Shown here in pieces: positions 13,301 through 19,906 of a stretch of 40,935 nucleotides of DNA. The notes beneath the pieces were generated by a model. The model was not told the DNA's origin, did not search any database, and saw only the letters and a list, made by a program, of their open reading frames with translations. The position numbers and the translations under genes were made by a program. The first letter of the stretch is position 1; each line of letters starts with the position of its first letter. Origin of the DNA: DASUFE01 sp036274675 (GTDB lineage: Bacteria; Pseudomonadota; Gammaproteobacteria; HTCC5015). Location of the stretch: assembly GCA_036274675.1 (NCBI GenBank), contig DASUFE010000119.1, forward strand, positions 1 through 40,935, written 5' to 3'.

Positions 13301-16300
13301 ACCCTCACCGTCGGCGACTTCACGCCGCCGGCGCCCGCGACCGGCCTCAGCGCGACGGTCGACGCCTCGGATGTGTTCCTGAACTGGACCGCCAGCGTGT
13401 CGGACGATGTGGCGTATTACGAGATTCATCGCGACGGCGCGCCTGTCGGCGTGGTCAGCGATCTGGAGAATCTGTTCTTTGAGGACTTAAACGTGCCCAA
13501 CGGTGCGCACCGTTATACCGTGGTCACCTTCGATTTCGCGGACAATTCCAGCGCGCCCTCGAATGAAGCTACCGCCACGCTGAACGTGGTTGCGCCGCTG
13601 CCGCCCCTGAACCTCAGCGTGACTCCGGGAGCGGAAGCAGGCAGCCTGCTGTTGAACTGGGAGGAGCCGGCGACGGTTCCCGCGGGATACAGCGTGGGCA
13701 GGAGCACCGTCAGCGGCGGACCGTATACCGGAATCGCGACGGTCACGGCCGCGACTACCGCGTTTACCGACAGCGGACTGGCGGGCGCGACGACCTTCTA
13801 TTACGTGGTGTATGCAGCCGATGTCGCCAATAATCTGAGCGAGCCCTCCAACGAGGCGAGCGGCACGACCGCGGCGGTTCCCCTGACGACGCCCGCGCTG
13901 CATTACCCGACGGCGCCGGGCCGGGTCTTCCGCACGGCGCAAGCGGAGACGGCTGTTGCGGGCAGGGGTCCCGCCGGTGCGACCATCGAACTGTTCCGCG
14001 ATGGTGCGTTGATAGCCCGCGCGGATGCGGCGCCCGTCATGCAGCAGGACAGGCCGGGCATCGCGGATATCGGCGGCGATCAGGCATTGTCGCCGAACGG
14101 GCGCTTGCTGGCGTATTTCAAGCAAGAGGACGGCGTGTATCTGTATGATTTCGAGGATGCAACGAGCCGGCGCATCGTGGCTATCCCCTCGGTCGACGAG
14201 TACGTGCAGTTCTTCGACTGGAGCGGCGACAGCGACCGGCTGGCCTTTGTGGAGGTGGATTCCGCCACCGATGAGCGCTTCATCCGCGTTTACTCGGTCA
14301 GCAGCCAGGAAACCGCGGAGCTGAACAAGCAGGCGGGTTCCGACAGCCGTGTGGCCAGATTCTCGCCCGACGGCACGCGATTGCTGGTCGCCGGTAAGCG
14401 CGCGGCTGGTTCCATGAACGGATTGCTGCTATTCGATTTTGCAGGCAACGAATGGAAACTGCTGCGAGGGCTTGATATCGATGATATCGCGTTCGACTCC
14501 TTGCTCTGGTCGCCGGACGGCCGATATGTCATCTACTATTACAGGGGCAGCCTGCAAGCGGTCGATATCCTGACCGGGGCAGTCTCCTTCCAAATCGACG
14601 ACGTCACCACCTTGACTCCGGCATGGTCGCCGGACGGGGGCAGTCTCCTGTACCAGTCGAATGACGGCGTATTCCATTTATATAATCCGCAAAACGGCGC
14701 GCATACGGAGCTGACCTTTAACGTAAGTGCGGACAGTCCCTGCTTCAGGGCTGCCTGGTCGCCGGACAGCCGCGCCATTGCCTTCTCCTGCATCGATTTT
14801 GCGGCCGCTGTCTCGCGGATCGCGCTTTACACCCTGGAAAACGGGCTCACCACCGTACAGGCGCAATCGCAAGCGGGCGCCGAGTTGCTGCAGTGGACCC
14901 GCTCGGGCTACCAGTTTGGCTACCTCGGCGATTCGCCTTCGCAGACCCGTCTGTTGCCCGCCGGCAGCTTCCAGTTTGCGACGGTGGCGTTGAACCAGGG
15001 CGATAACACCTTTACCGCCGTTGCGGTGGACGGCGCAGGCGCGCGCAGCGAGACCTCGGAGCCGATCGTCGTGAATTACGGCGCCGTCGAGAGGCCGGAT
15101 CTGGCCGTCCGCGCGAGCGACGTGCGCACGATTCCCGCGGTGCCGCAAACCGGCGAGGCCGCGACCATTGGCGTCACGGTGCGCAACGAGGGCACCCGCG
15201 ATGCGGGCGCGAGCCGCCTGTCGATGTTCATCGTTGCGCCCTCGGGCACGAGCAGCCTGTTGCTGGATAACGTCGCGGTCGGCCCGTTAGCCGCCGGCGC
15301 CTCGCAGAACTTCTCCGCCCCCTGGACCGCGGGAGCGGAGGGGGGCACCTATACCCTGGTGGTAATCGCGGATCCGGATAATGCGATCGTCGAGGTTACG
15401 GAGACCAACAACAGCCTGACCCTGGGGCTGCCGGTTGCGGGCGACCGCAGCATTGTGCTGTCGATCGGCAGCGATGCGGCGAGCTATTCTCCGGGAGACA
15501 CCGCGCATATCAACGCCGGCATCAGCAACAGCGGCGACACCTTCAGCGGCCGTTTCGAGATCGATATCGAAGACGGCGCGGGAGTGAGGGTTGAGCGCCT
15601 GGCGGAGCAGAGCATCGACAGTCTTGCTTACGGTGCGACGCTGGCGCCGCAGGCGCAATGGAGCACGCAAGGCATCTTCGCCGGCGCCTATCGCGCGGTC
15701 ATCCGCCTGTACGGCACGGACGGCGGCCTGCTCGATCAGCGTTCGCAGGAATTTACGCTCGTCGCCGGGAACGTGATCGATGCCGCGGTGTCGACCGACC
15801 GTCGCAGCTACGCCGCGAATGATGATGTACGGATTGACGGCACGATAACGCATACCGACGGCAATGCCGCGTTCAGCGGCGGCACGGCGCGCCTGCAGAT
15901 CCTCGACGCGGGCGGCTTCGTGCTTAAGGAGAAGACGGAGAACCTGGGTGATCTGTTGCCGGGCGCCGCCACTTCGATGGCGCTTGACTGGAATACGGGC
16001 CACAGTCCGGCGGGATCGTATCGCGCGGAATTGACCGTAACGCGCGGCGGCGCAGTGCTCGCCGCAACCACAGCGGCCTTCACGATCGAGGCCGGCGGCC
16101 TCCAGGTGTCCGGCAATCTGACGCTGTCGAATAGCGCGCCTTCCGCGGGCGCGGTCCAGACGGCGAGCTTCAGCGTCCGTAACGACGGTAACGCGGCCAT
16201 TGCCGAGTTGCCGGTATTGTTGAGCCTGCGCGACCCGTCGAAGCAGCTGGTGCTGCAGACCGAGACGCGGCTGGCCAGCCTGCCGCTCGCGGGCGCGTTC

Positions 16301-19300
16301 AGCGGCAGTGTGGACTTCAATCTGGCGACCCTGCCGGCCAAGACCTACACGGTGCTGCTGCAGGCGCAGGTTTTCGATCTGAACAACCAGCCCATGTTGA
16401 TCAATCTGGCGAGCGCGGATTTCACCGTGCAGGACCGCGAGCCGCCGGTGGTCAATATAGTAAGCCCGGCTGACGGCGCCTTCTTCAAGGGCGGCGCCGA
16501 AACGCGCATATTCGCGACCGACGCGCTGTCGCCGATCGCCAAGGTGGAATTCAAGGTCGGCGGCGGCGAGTGGACGGCGGCGCCCGTCCGCGACAGCACC
16601 GCTTCGATCTATGGCAAGGCTTTGCCGGGCCTGGCTGAAGCCGCTTACACGCTGCAGGCGCGCGCGACCGATGCCGCCGGCAATACCGGCTTCAGTCCGC
16701 GGATTACGTTCACCATCGATGCTACGCCGCCCGCGATCCTGATCGCCGGCGTGGCGGATGGCGCGCTTTACAACCATCCGGTCAGTGCGGCCGTGACCGT
16801 CACCGAGGCCCACATTGCCGAACAGTTCAGTTCCCTCGACGGCCAGGATTATGTTTCCGGAACCGCGATCGCGGCTGAAGGCGCCCACGGGCTGGTCGTG
16901 CGCGCGCGTGACCTGGCGGGCAATTCCAGCGAAAAGGCCGTCTTCTTCGAGATCGACCTGACGCCGCCGGCGGTCAGCATCAGCGGCGTCGAGGACGGCG
17001 CGGTCTACAATACGCCCGTGATACCGCAGTTCACGGTCACGGATGCGAACCCGGTGAATGTGACCGCGACCTTGAACGATGCCCCGTTCAATTCCGGCGA
17101 CACCGTGTCGATTCAGGGTGTCTACCGGCTGGTCGTGAGTGCGAGCGATTCCGCGGGCAATCAGGGCCAGACGTCGCTCGGTTTCGAGATCGATACCACG
17201 GCGCCGGCCGTCGTGATCACGCAACCGGCGGATCATAGCGTCACCGCGCAGCCGGCAGTCGACATCATCGGCCGTACCGAACCCGGCGCCACCGTCTTCC
17301 TGGAAAGCGCCGGCGCCGGCGTCCTGTCGCAGCTCGCCGGTCCGGACGGTTCCTTCACCTTCAGCCAGGTCGCACTGGCCGCGGGTGAAAATGTCTTCAA
17401 TATTCACGCCCGGGACCTGGCGGGCAATACTGGCGCCGACACCGTACTGACCGTAACGCGGCAGAGCGGCAGCGGACAGGCGGAGCTTGACGGACGGCTG
17501 AGCGGCGCCCGGCAGGTGCTGGTCTGGATGCCGCACATGGATAACAGGGATTCCGATTTCGAGACGTTCTTGCGCATGACCTTCGAGACCGCGGGCGTCG
17601 GCTACAAGATCGTGAGCGGCGAGCGCGACTTCCTGGCGCAAATGCGCTCGAATCTCTATACCAGCCTGTTGCTGGTCGATATGAACCGTCATTGGCACGG
17701 CGATGATCGTGAGTGTGGCCATCCCGATGACGATTATGGCCATTATCATGCGCACGACCATAACTACGATCATGACCACGACGGCCATGACTATCATCAT
17801 CCGCTGACACCGGCTTCCGATACCTTGCGGGAAATCAGGGCCATGGTTGCGGCGGGCACGGGCCTGATTATGGTCAAGACGCATCCTGCGAACTCCGTGT
17901 TCATGGAGGACGTCTTCGGCGCCAGGGCGCAGGGCGATATACCGCGAATCGACAGGATCGTTCTGGAAGACAGCCCGGCCAGTTCCGCCGCCACCGTGGC
18001 CGCGGCCGGCAGGGCGCTCCGGATAAAACTCGAAGGCGCCACCGGCGTGGGCGAAATCCGGTATGGCCAGCAAGCGCACCGTCCGGCGATGGCGCTCAAC
18101 CGCTACGTCGATGGCAACGCCGCGCTGCTCGGTTTCGACCCGGCGACGATCGTCGACCCTGCCGCCGCGGCGAAGATCCTGCTGGATGTGGTCGCATTCG
18201 TGACCCCGTCGCAGCCGGAACTGCTGCCGGGCGGAGTGGCGGGCATACAGTGGCGCGCGAGCTCGCTGCAGCCGCCGTTGCAGACGGCGCTGAGCAGTCT
18301 GCTGCCGCAAGGCATGCAGTACCTGTCGGTGCAGGATGGCGTACGCATCGATAATGTCACCGCGGAATGGACGCGCGACGTCACCGGTACCGAAATGCGG
18401 TTTGAAGCGACCGTCAAGCTGCCTACGGTTAAAGGCGAATATTCAATACAGGGAGATCTGTACGAAATCCTCAACGGTGCGCGCAGCGAGCTTGCTGATG
18501 CCGTACTACGGTTCGAACTGGCCGAAGAGCCCGCAGATCTTGAAGTCGGCTTGATGGAGGCGCTGCTTGCCGCGGACAGAGCGATACCGGGCGCCGGCCA
18601 GGACAAGCGGCGGATCCAGGACGCGATCGAGAAGGTGCAGGGCGCCATGATCCTGTCGAAGGCCGCCAAGAACGATGTTGAAGAGGCCATCGATCTGCTG
18701 TTGCAGGCTTATGGAGCGATCCGGGATGCGCGCGACGATCATGACAATCTGCTGCTCCTGACCGGCAGGCTGCTGCGGGCCTATCAGTCGATATGGTTCG
18801 GGCTGACCGGCGGGCGCAATGCCGCGCCTTCGATAACGCTGCTGGATCCCGCGCTGGACGTGCAGGCGAAATCAAAGTTGACCATACGCTGGAGCGACCA
18901 GGATGACGACAGCAACGCCGTGATCAATCTTTATTACGACACCGATGCGCAGGGCGCGGACGGCGAACTCATCAAGGCCGGAATCAGGGAGGATGCGGAC
19001 GGGCCGAACGACCAGTTCGAATGGGATATCAGCAAGATACCGCCGGAGCACTATTACCTCTATGCCGCCATTTCGGATGGCGGCAGTCCTGTCATTGCCT
19101 ATGCGCCGGGTTCGGTGACGGTAACAGGCAAACAGCAGTACAACCTGTCCGTCAGCGGCACCAGGTTTGTCGAAAGAAAGCGCAAGGGCAAGTTGTACCA
19201 ATTCTTTTACAAGGCGGAAATAGTCAACACCGGCCGCGACGGTGCGCGCAACGTCAAGGCTTCCATCAAGGCGGGGGGCGGCTTTAAGCTGGAGGATAGC

Positions 19301-19423
19301 GAGCTTGATTTCGGGGATGTGCCTGCCGGCAAGACCCGGACAAGCACGGACACATTTTCCTTTCAATCCTCCGTGGAAAACCCCAATCTCAAAGAACTGA
19401 AGTTTGAGATAAAAGCCAAATAG
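1346..19423 (+). CDS. Giant 6025-residue secreted multidomain protein (metallopeptidase-like, toroid, CARDB, FlgD-like, FN3/Ig, propellers, discoidin)
   Basis: One unbroken frame. A Sec signal peptide (1-26, ending PAWA) leads to a metallopeptidase-like domain with HEVMH at 166-170 and a downstream SPLDLYLAGL segment. Residues 372-630 hold QNSDGGW/QNADGGF repeats of the squalene-cyclase/prenyltransferase toroid. Five CARDB-type modules follow (632-1210). Four FlgD-like modules carry SPNGD at about 1222, 1853, 2597 and 2813. A WSPDGSK-type beta-propeller covers about 1310-1745. Alternating Ig (DNTPP starts) and FN3 modules fill 2909-4185, with a discoidin domain at 3827-3952. A second propeller is at 4247-4539, then more CARDB and Ig modules. 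At 5385-5627 there is a Rossmann/amidotransferase-like domain with a His/Asp-rich loop (5449-5485), then a helical stretch and two beta modules. I see no LPXTG, RTX repeats or autotransporter barrel. The toroid resembles alpha/alpha folds that need not be enzymatic here. A surface adhesin or extracellular polymer-binding protein is the best guess; function unknown. Confidence 0.9.
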   Translation: MQAIRQQSGLLLLLLGALLPGAPAWADGSGVLQPFPTTGAFSATHREDRGAISVIEFAGNYDKSVNNQPNAEPRAVISKEFLRTHPDNYDFLVVFSTFEFSTGDALAFHWGVQNKVKGIGLPEYNLSGLFGSNGKLQGFIDMAALSRYVTDPVNPEFETVLSVLGHEVMHQWSGRVRFNQGNGLESALLGRDQAHWSDLLDSDASVLYGHKWRDNGNGSFTSQATRKFFSPLDLYLAGLYGANEVPPITLLVNPDINPALTPEQGLLSHGPTINAGKRTITVEQIIAAEGARVPSVEHAQKDFRFGFILLTGPSQTVSAAQIGAVDIVRRAFMTRFAIWTGGRATANAYAEALPEFETGAPDVVRGDAPRIDPADLSQGFAWLRSRQSTEGFWQDKPATALRDTAVTLDVLSRFDPLFARDGEALDWLGGQDAGSTDFLARRAAILSAMQRETAAETIRTRLRGMQNSDGGWGINTGFASNPLDTALAVSALAGKPNTAQTKLDAAANYLLGRQNSDGGWSHSAGGPSRTTVTTTVVQALRKLNRAGNVSSRAIAFLAGRQNADGGFGDSPSTVHDTAQTLQLLTDLDATAQARAQDAASYLLANQTASGNWGGSTYATALALAALQRLNLPNWAVQPLAVTPVDPNDGDRVRITASILNDSNLSTPATVLHVYDGEPGSGGVRIGPVLNVPALAAGQTTNFTLFWDTFGVATGAHTLVALVDPANTVVETGERDNRAALSIGVQPAPAGIDLSIVDEDVAVMPAQPSTLPADLGFAVTVRNLGLTDATGVRVQLRRDSAAGELLEEAVLNIPNRSTIAANFTYKLTASGLTRFVIVVDPGNAIAEARETNNEVTVEIRTEDSIDFAVATEDISADKTSALLGEDITFTVRLHNRGTLNSPQSRVRYFITDAGGSNTTELQTNSIQIDAGKSIVQTIVWRADRQGALRFGAELDPDNLLPETDEANNAAALSFSAGQATGPNLVVNHKDFTFTPTPGMESRPLQLNALLRNTGTVEADNIEVAFYNGDPAQGGTLIGTQTVPALAAGASTLVSFNWSAVPDGLNKLLYVVADPANHIAEFLETDNSAFNVLEILGLADLALSAADLAIAPGYPATGETVTVSARISNLGEQAANNFIVRFLDGDPAAGGQPLAADKTVSLAGNSSGTVSANFTVSGSTDAAAVFVQVDAANSILELSETNNTASRGFAVQDGDFHVSNLYISPNGDGIQETTQFSFRLAQPATVEITVLDRLDRVVRRYSGEKYESVDHAQLEWDGLDNLGRLVTDGSYRMQVRSGANVLGEAKVIVDTNRSSMLEAFGTEFGLNRNLTCNVDNHFTTLEILKSEDGFVFEIQGATSTSPLADGIYRSDIQGQIIQPIALRSQNVNSIHFRSYVFNRDGSKLAFTMLGTSNINSQGVWLVDSNGRHKLQTSLTSINSDRFAELHGFVQNDSAIILESNSNYYKVMLTTGAAQLLATNNGDLTISPDGSRMTIRRDSQVFVDGEPGNEQSLSMLDFTTGLEQELLRTGRNFVNSNIDSYLRVTWSPDGSKIAVVNPADFKLHTFTAAGAPIRSIDWPFAPPEQNSDYQFSDVSWSNIRNEFTIGFFFGRRCFGCEEDRLPEEVASTGIYVANLDTGALEQVYHFPFGDNDGTLPSLAEDIELGWKLPSPLAWVPHQNALLLMAPGNSAVWWFDLDAGGDPVPVSELPGFNSFTSSGLQLSYFSAQEDDIAGTQCIGNSFDLWLFRNLLNLTAELRAGKKGGIQLNGTAADKYFNNYTLEYTRTDNPNDWRPVQPASSQPVTENLFTTWVPATPGSYFVRLTATDLAGNSKQTVRRVTWNETPPISDLFRSPALFSPNGDGIMDTSLVQYRVLAPAHLEFNFYDTDGVLVRRIVRDHIQTGVTEEFTWDGRDNNGQRLPDGEYRMAVLNYEFFFTIDGTAPVQQLKLHDAYQFIEIERVKYVAVAPSLQASILDPHYVDSELEINRSGEPNDWQTIVGVKEGLNKDGSGASLGADLTLADMQGSAFRLRSEDGVGNRALTLSPTAAEQLIISRAGGHNSSVVNAGAGQITYVTEINDRKNLIRYSDLSDQRGVGDIKINTSQVRFDVSETLRHPFAQLFVQYRALSETQWRQQPVSQLLRLSMADQPINSPFASATKAQAITLAQASLQFDAVWAATDVLPNTNYVVRLHAIDANNNEHFSNATRLSFQASLLSFNGLLKDKENGLSGNIVLPPETLIGTESFKGAAKEIKVYLQSKDDPRYNAALPVYVGSSTQHSGTYRVKVEDLRTCTLYTGYAVATVVAADPETGIITTTSVQSATNTFSTPCVGLKAAVKPVFAESCNAPPPGQVAITLVPESLDGSGLKLLTLSTEDVQDIVFNVNQPASGREYKYLVDTAAAPAGAYHYKARLVNDNDQEIVSILKVVADNQPPAISLGYPAAGAKVCGRQRNVVIDGKPDIFNVLTLEGSVQDNNPFGYVLDVSEGNELNENDHFRIHNSDWEEDPYATAIPDSFAQASGRAGQDQRFTSKGPYFNGGGIPEQTTSGVTGPVGELFNITGDFTVRLRVFDQGGHQQCTDRSFTFDGAVDLGAVTGDRILFSPNGDGEFDEFTVNYELLENLKLDADVYTAVRLGEITGDHVRRLESGLNLLSGAGQLRWDGKGDSGSVVPDGFYGIKLKFTDGCGNIDTRTVFVEVDNTPPAANITFPTGVDRLPLMVEVNGTVVDPHLADYTAQVAQADAPEVWLPLHMILENRQVNVPVPAILATWNTFGLQGPFILRLTAVDSVANRRTVEVPVTIDVPLKLISYLEAVEVLFSPNGDKRRDQTSIRIGIEEELTANLVVLSVGDEPKLIRTLATERSFDRGPAVVTWNGLDDHGRLASDGKYTVRLTATLTANPAVRQEEEISVLVDATAPEIDVTRPAANGYISGNAPVTGSVNDANLAEYIVELTHTPEAPVWEELSRGNSNLTNSALASLNGLEEKAYALRVTATDQAQSRSQIIVPFTVDNTPPQVTLSAPLAGEYAGVNKPPLPIKGSAVEQHPARYTVGVKAPGATDFNTLVTGQTFPMPETLAQWNVSALADGGYNLRLLVEDLAGLSGQAQQTVIVDNTPPLAELGLPATGGYITGATDINGTASDANLLEYALEVAGSSGRYSPLAVGSQPVTNGNLFRLDVLPPDGRYSFRLRVKDRADNSTQVTADVTVDTKPPLAPSDLAATVEQQQSLRLHWNANSESDLAGYLLYRDGVQLTPEPITATEYLDTALGGQGKYTYVVRAVDRAGLQSPDSDPVSATIDVTPPQAGISRPANNAAVSGLLEISGTAYSADDFREYRLYVAPLSAPDALQLLRRSPVPTLNAALGEWSTLGLAEGAQYRIVLQAEDINGNVATAEAVVKVDNLPPAAPKNLTATVTGTPAANVSLGWSANTESDLLGYLVFRNDQLANNSAVFVGDLSPYAITAITYSDPMLVDGPYSYSIVAIDRAGNLSPPSAPKQVFIDTHAPKARILTPEDGDGFDAPFYVLAGSDDNDIATVVFQYSPAGANSWATLATDTASPYDYTLDPLALGLTLGESYDLRAVATDQNNRTDTAPEFITVTYQDVSPPTRVTGLVAHVEGDTITLKWNAVSATDLAGYRVYQYDGDLLPVTEEPIAETTLILSDYVDDVYRFVITAVDIKGNESAPTDVVETMVYTPEINAVHNPVLASVVTLTGRTVTTLPVTVNIERTHEGNTISLPPVDSAADWTFTLPGLALEPGDNLFTLRLSDAAGNISNPASITAVRGTAPSQPTGLTGSADDDLVSLNWNANPEADIAGYRVYNSDGVPLAGIEFVEDTTATASSQSSSSFRASNAVDGQPGTEWRPASFQSSPWLAVALDEPRLVSSLQLQWSSSGLVNFDVEGLFRGEWVRLAEFRNFEMTGFSTVELPEPYMTDQVRLLFKNNLFFGIRELQVEYVQLTQDTNYVFEENERGQHSYTVSAVNALGFESPPSEALTLTVGDFTPPAPATGLSATVDASDVFLNWTASVSDDVAYYEIHRDGAPVGVVSDLENLFFEDLNVPNGAHRYTVVTFDFADNSSAPSNEATATLNVVAPLPPLNLSVTPGAEAGSLLLNWEEPATVPAGYSVGRSTVSGGPYTGIATVTAATTAFTDSGLAGATTFYYVVYAADVANNLSEPSNEASGTTAAVPLTTPALHYPTAPGRVFRTAQAETAVAGRGPAGATIELFRDGALIARADAAPVMQQDRPGIADIGGDQALSPNGRLLAYFKQEDGVYLYDFEDATSRRIVAIPSVDEYVQFFDWSGDSDRLAFVEVDSATDERFIRVYSVSSQETAELNKQAGSDSRVARFSPDGTRLLVAGKRAAGSMNGLLLFDFAGNEWKLLRGLDIDDIAFDSLLWSPDGRYVIYYYRGSLQAVDILTGAVSFQIDDVTTLTPAWSPDGGSLLYQSNDGVFHLYNPQNGAHTELTFNVSADSPCFRAAWSPDSRAIAFSCIDFAAAVSRIALYTLENGLTTVQAQSQAGAELLQWTRSGYQFGYLGDSPSQTRLLPAGSFQFATVALNQGDNTFTAVAVDGAGARSETSEPIVVNYGAVERPDLAVRASDVRTIPAVPQTGEAATIGVTVRNEGTRDAGASRLSMFIVAPSGTSSLLLDNVAVGPLAAGASQNFSAPWTAGAEGGTYTLVVIADPDNAIVEVTETNNSLTLGLPVAGDRSIVLSIGSDAASYSPGDTAHINAGISNSGDTFSGRFEIDIEDGAGVRVERLAEQSIDSLAYGATLAPQAQWSTQGIFAGAYRAVIRLYGTDGGLLDQRSQEFTLVAGNVIDAAVSTDRRSYAANDDVRIDGTITHTDGNAAFSGGTARLQILDAGGFVLKEKTENLGDLLPGAATSMALDWNTGHSPAGSYRAELTVTRGGAVLAATTAAFTIEAGGLQVSGNLTLSNSAPSAGAVQTASFSVRNDGNAAIAELPVLLSLRDPSKQLVLQTETRLASLPLAGAFSGSVDFNLATLPAKTYTVLLQAQVFDLNNQPMLINLASADFTVQDREPPVVNIVSPADGAFFKGGAETRIFATDALSPIAKVEFKVGGGEWTAAPVRDSTASIYGKALPGLAEAAYTLQARATDAAGNTGFSPRITFTIDATPPAILIAGVADGALYNHPVSAAVTVTEAHIAEQFSSLDGQDYVSGTAIAAEGAHGLVVRARDLAGNSSEKAVFFEIDLTPPAVSISGVEDGAVYNTPVIPQFTVTDANPVNVTATLNDAPFNSGDTVSIQGVYRLVVSASDSAGNQGQTSLGFEIDTTAPAVVITQPADHSVTAQPAVDIIGRTEPGATVFLESAGAGVLSQLAGPDGSFTFSQVALAAGENVFNIHARDLAGNTGADTVLTVTRQSGSGQAELDGRLSGARQVLVWMPHMDNRDSDFETFLRMTFETAGVGYKIVSGERDFLAQMRSNLYTSLLLVDMNRHWHGDDRECGHPDDDYGHYHAHDHNYDHDHDGHDYHHPLTPASDTLREIRAMVAAGTGLIMVKTHPANSVFMEDVFGARAQGDIPRIDRIVLEDSPASSAATVAAAGRALRIKLEGATGVGEIRYGQQAHRPAMALNRYVDGNAALLGFDPATIVDPAAAAKILLDVVAFVTPSQPELLPGGVAGIQWRASSLQPPLQTALSSLLPQGMQYLSVQDGVRIDNVTAEWTRDVTGTEMRFEATVKLPTVKGEYSIQGDLYEILNGARSELADAVLRFELAEEPADLEVGLMEALLAADRAIPGAGQDKRRIQDAIEKVQGAMILSKAAKNDVEEAIDLLLQAYGAIRDARDDHDNLLLLTGRLLRAYQSIWFGLTGGRNAAPSITLLDPALDVQAKSKLTIRWSDQDDDSNAVINLYYDTDAQGADGELIKAGIREDADGPNDQFEWDISKIPPEHYYLYAAISDGGSPVIAYAPGSVTVTGKQQYNLSVSGTRFVERKRKGKLYQFFYKAEIVNTGRDGARNVKASIKAGGGFKLEDSELDFGDVPAGKTRTSTDTFSFQSSVENPNLKELKFEIKAK

Positions 19424-19776
19424 CTTCGCCACGCCCTCCGGCTGCTGATTCCGGTTTTCGCCGCCATGAAAAGCCGGTCTTGCATTGTTTCCATTAATTA
19501 TGTCTACTCGTCCCGGGTCAGCGACGGATTAACCGCTGCCCGTATCGGATCGGATCGCTGATCCCGGCAATATGTAAAGACGGCGCATGCGGCGGGTGCT
19601 GACTTTCCGGAGCGGTACGACCCCGCCTGTCAGCCGGAAAATGGAGATGCGTAAATCTGTGCGGCTCCGGTCCAATCTGGCGGGAATGGAAAGCGGGCCG
19701 CGAAGCCTCGGCTCTATTTCCGGGAATATCGGGTCCAATGCTGGTTGCGGGAAGTATAAACAGAGGCTAAAAGAAA
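19424..19776. other. Intergenic region between the giant gene and the acs promoter
   Basis: Mostly featureless. It holds a weak hairpin (19451-19477) and small dyads such as TTTCCGG / CCGGAAA around 19604-19642. A possible plus-strand frame at 19587-19868 does not look like a protein (see rejected items). Confidence 0.4.
19451..19477 (+). terminator. Weak hairpin after the giant gene
   Basis: CCGGTTTTC (19451-19459) can pair with GAAAAGCCGG (19468-19477) with one bulged base and an 8-nt loop. It lies 27 nt after the stop codon. No uridine run follows directly (TCTTGCATTGTTT), so intrinsic termination is uncertain. Confidence 0.3.
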
Positions 19777-19805
19777 TTGACAATGAAATGCGCGGAGGTT
19801 ATACC
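19777..19805 (+). promoter_or_regulatory. Sigma-70 promoter of acs
   Basis: A perfect -35 TTGACA (19777-19782) is followed after exactly 17 bp by TATACC (19800-19805). The -10 box lies inside a dyad GAGGT-TAT-ACCTC (19795-19807), a possible operator. The predicted leader is about 95 nt and carries a 6-bp GC hairpin, GCGCGC-GAA-GCGCGC (19869-19883), shortly before the start codon. Confidence 0.7.
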
Positions 19806-19906
19806 TCGGCGGCAGGCGATTTTATACGAGAAGAACGTCGGAACTGGCAAACAAACATTGTTCATTAGGCGCGCGAAGCGCGCTTTCAACGCTGCGGGAA
19901 CGCAAT

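Noticed and set aside
15287..18310. A 1007-codon open frame on the minus strand inside the giant gene (and an 866-codon one at 9230-11830)
   Set aside because: They are antisense shadows of a GC-rich gene: Arg/Gly/Ala/His-heavy, with no domain or start signal, while the plus strand shows clear domains.
19587..19868. Plus-strand frame of 93 codons before acs
   Set aside because: It crosses the strong acs promoter, has no ribosome site, and its product is a low-order Arg/Ser/Gly-rich sequence without conserved pattern.
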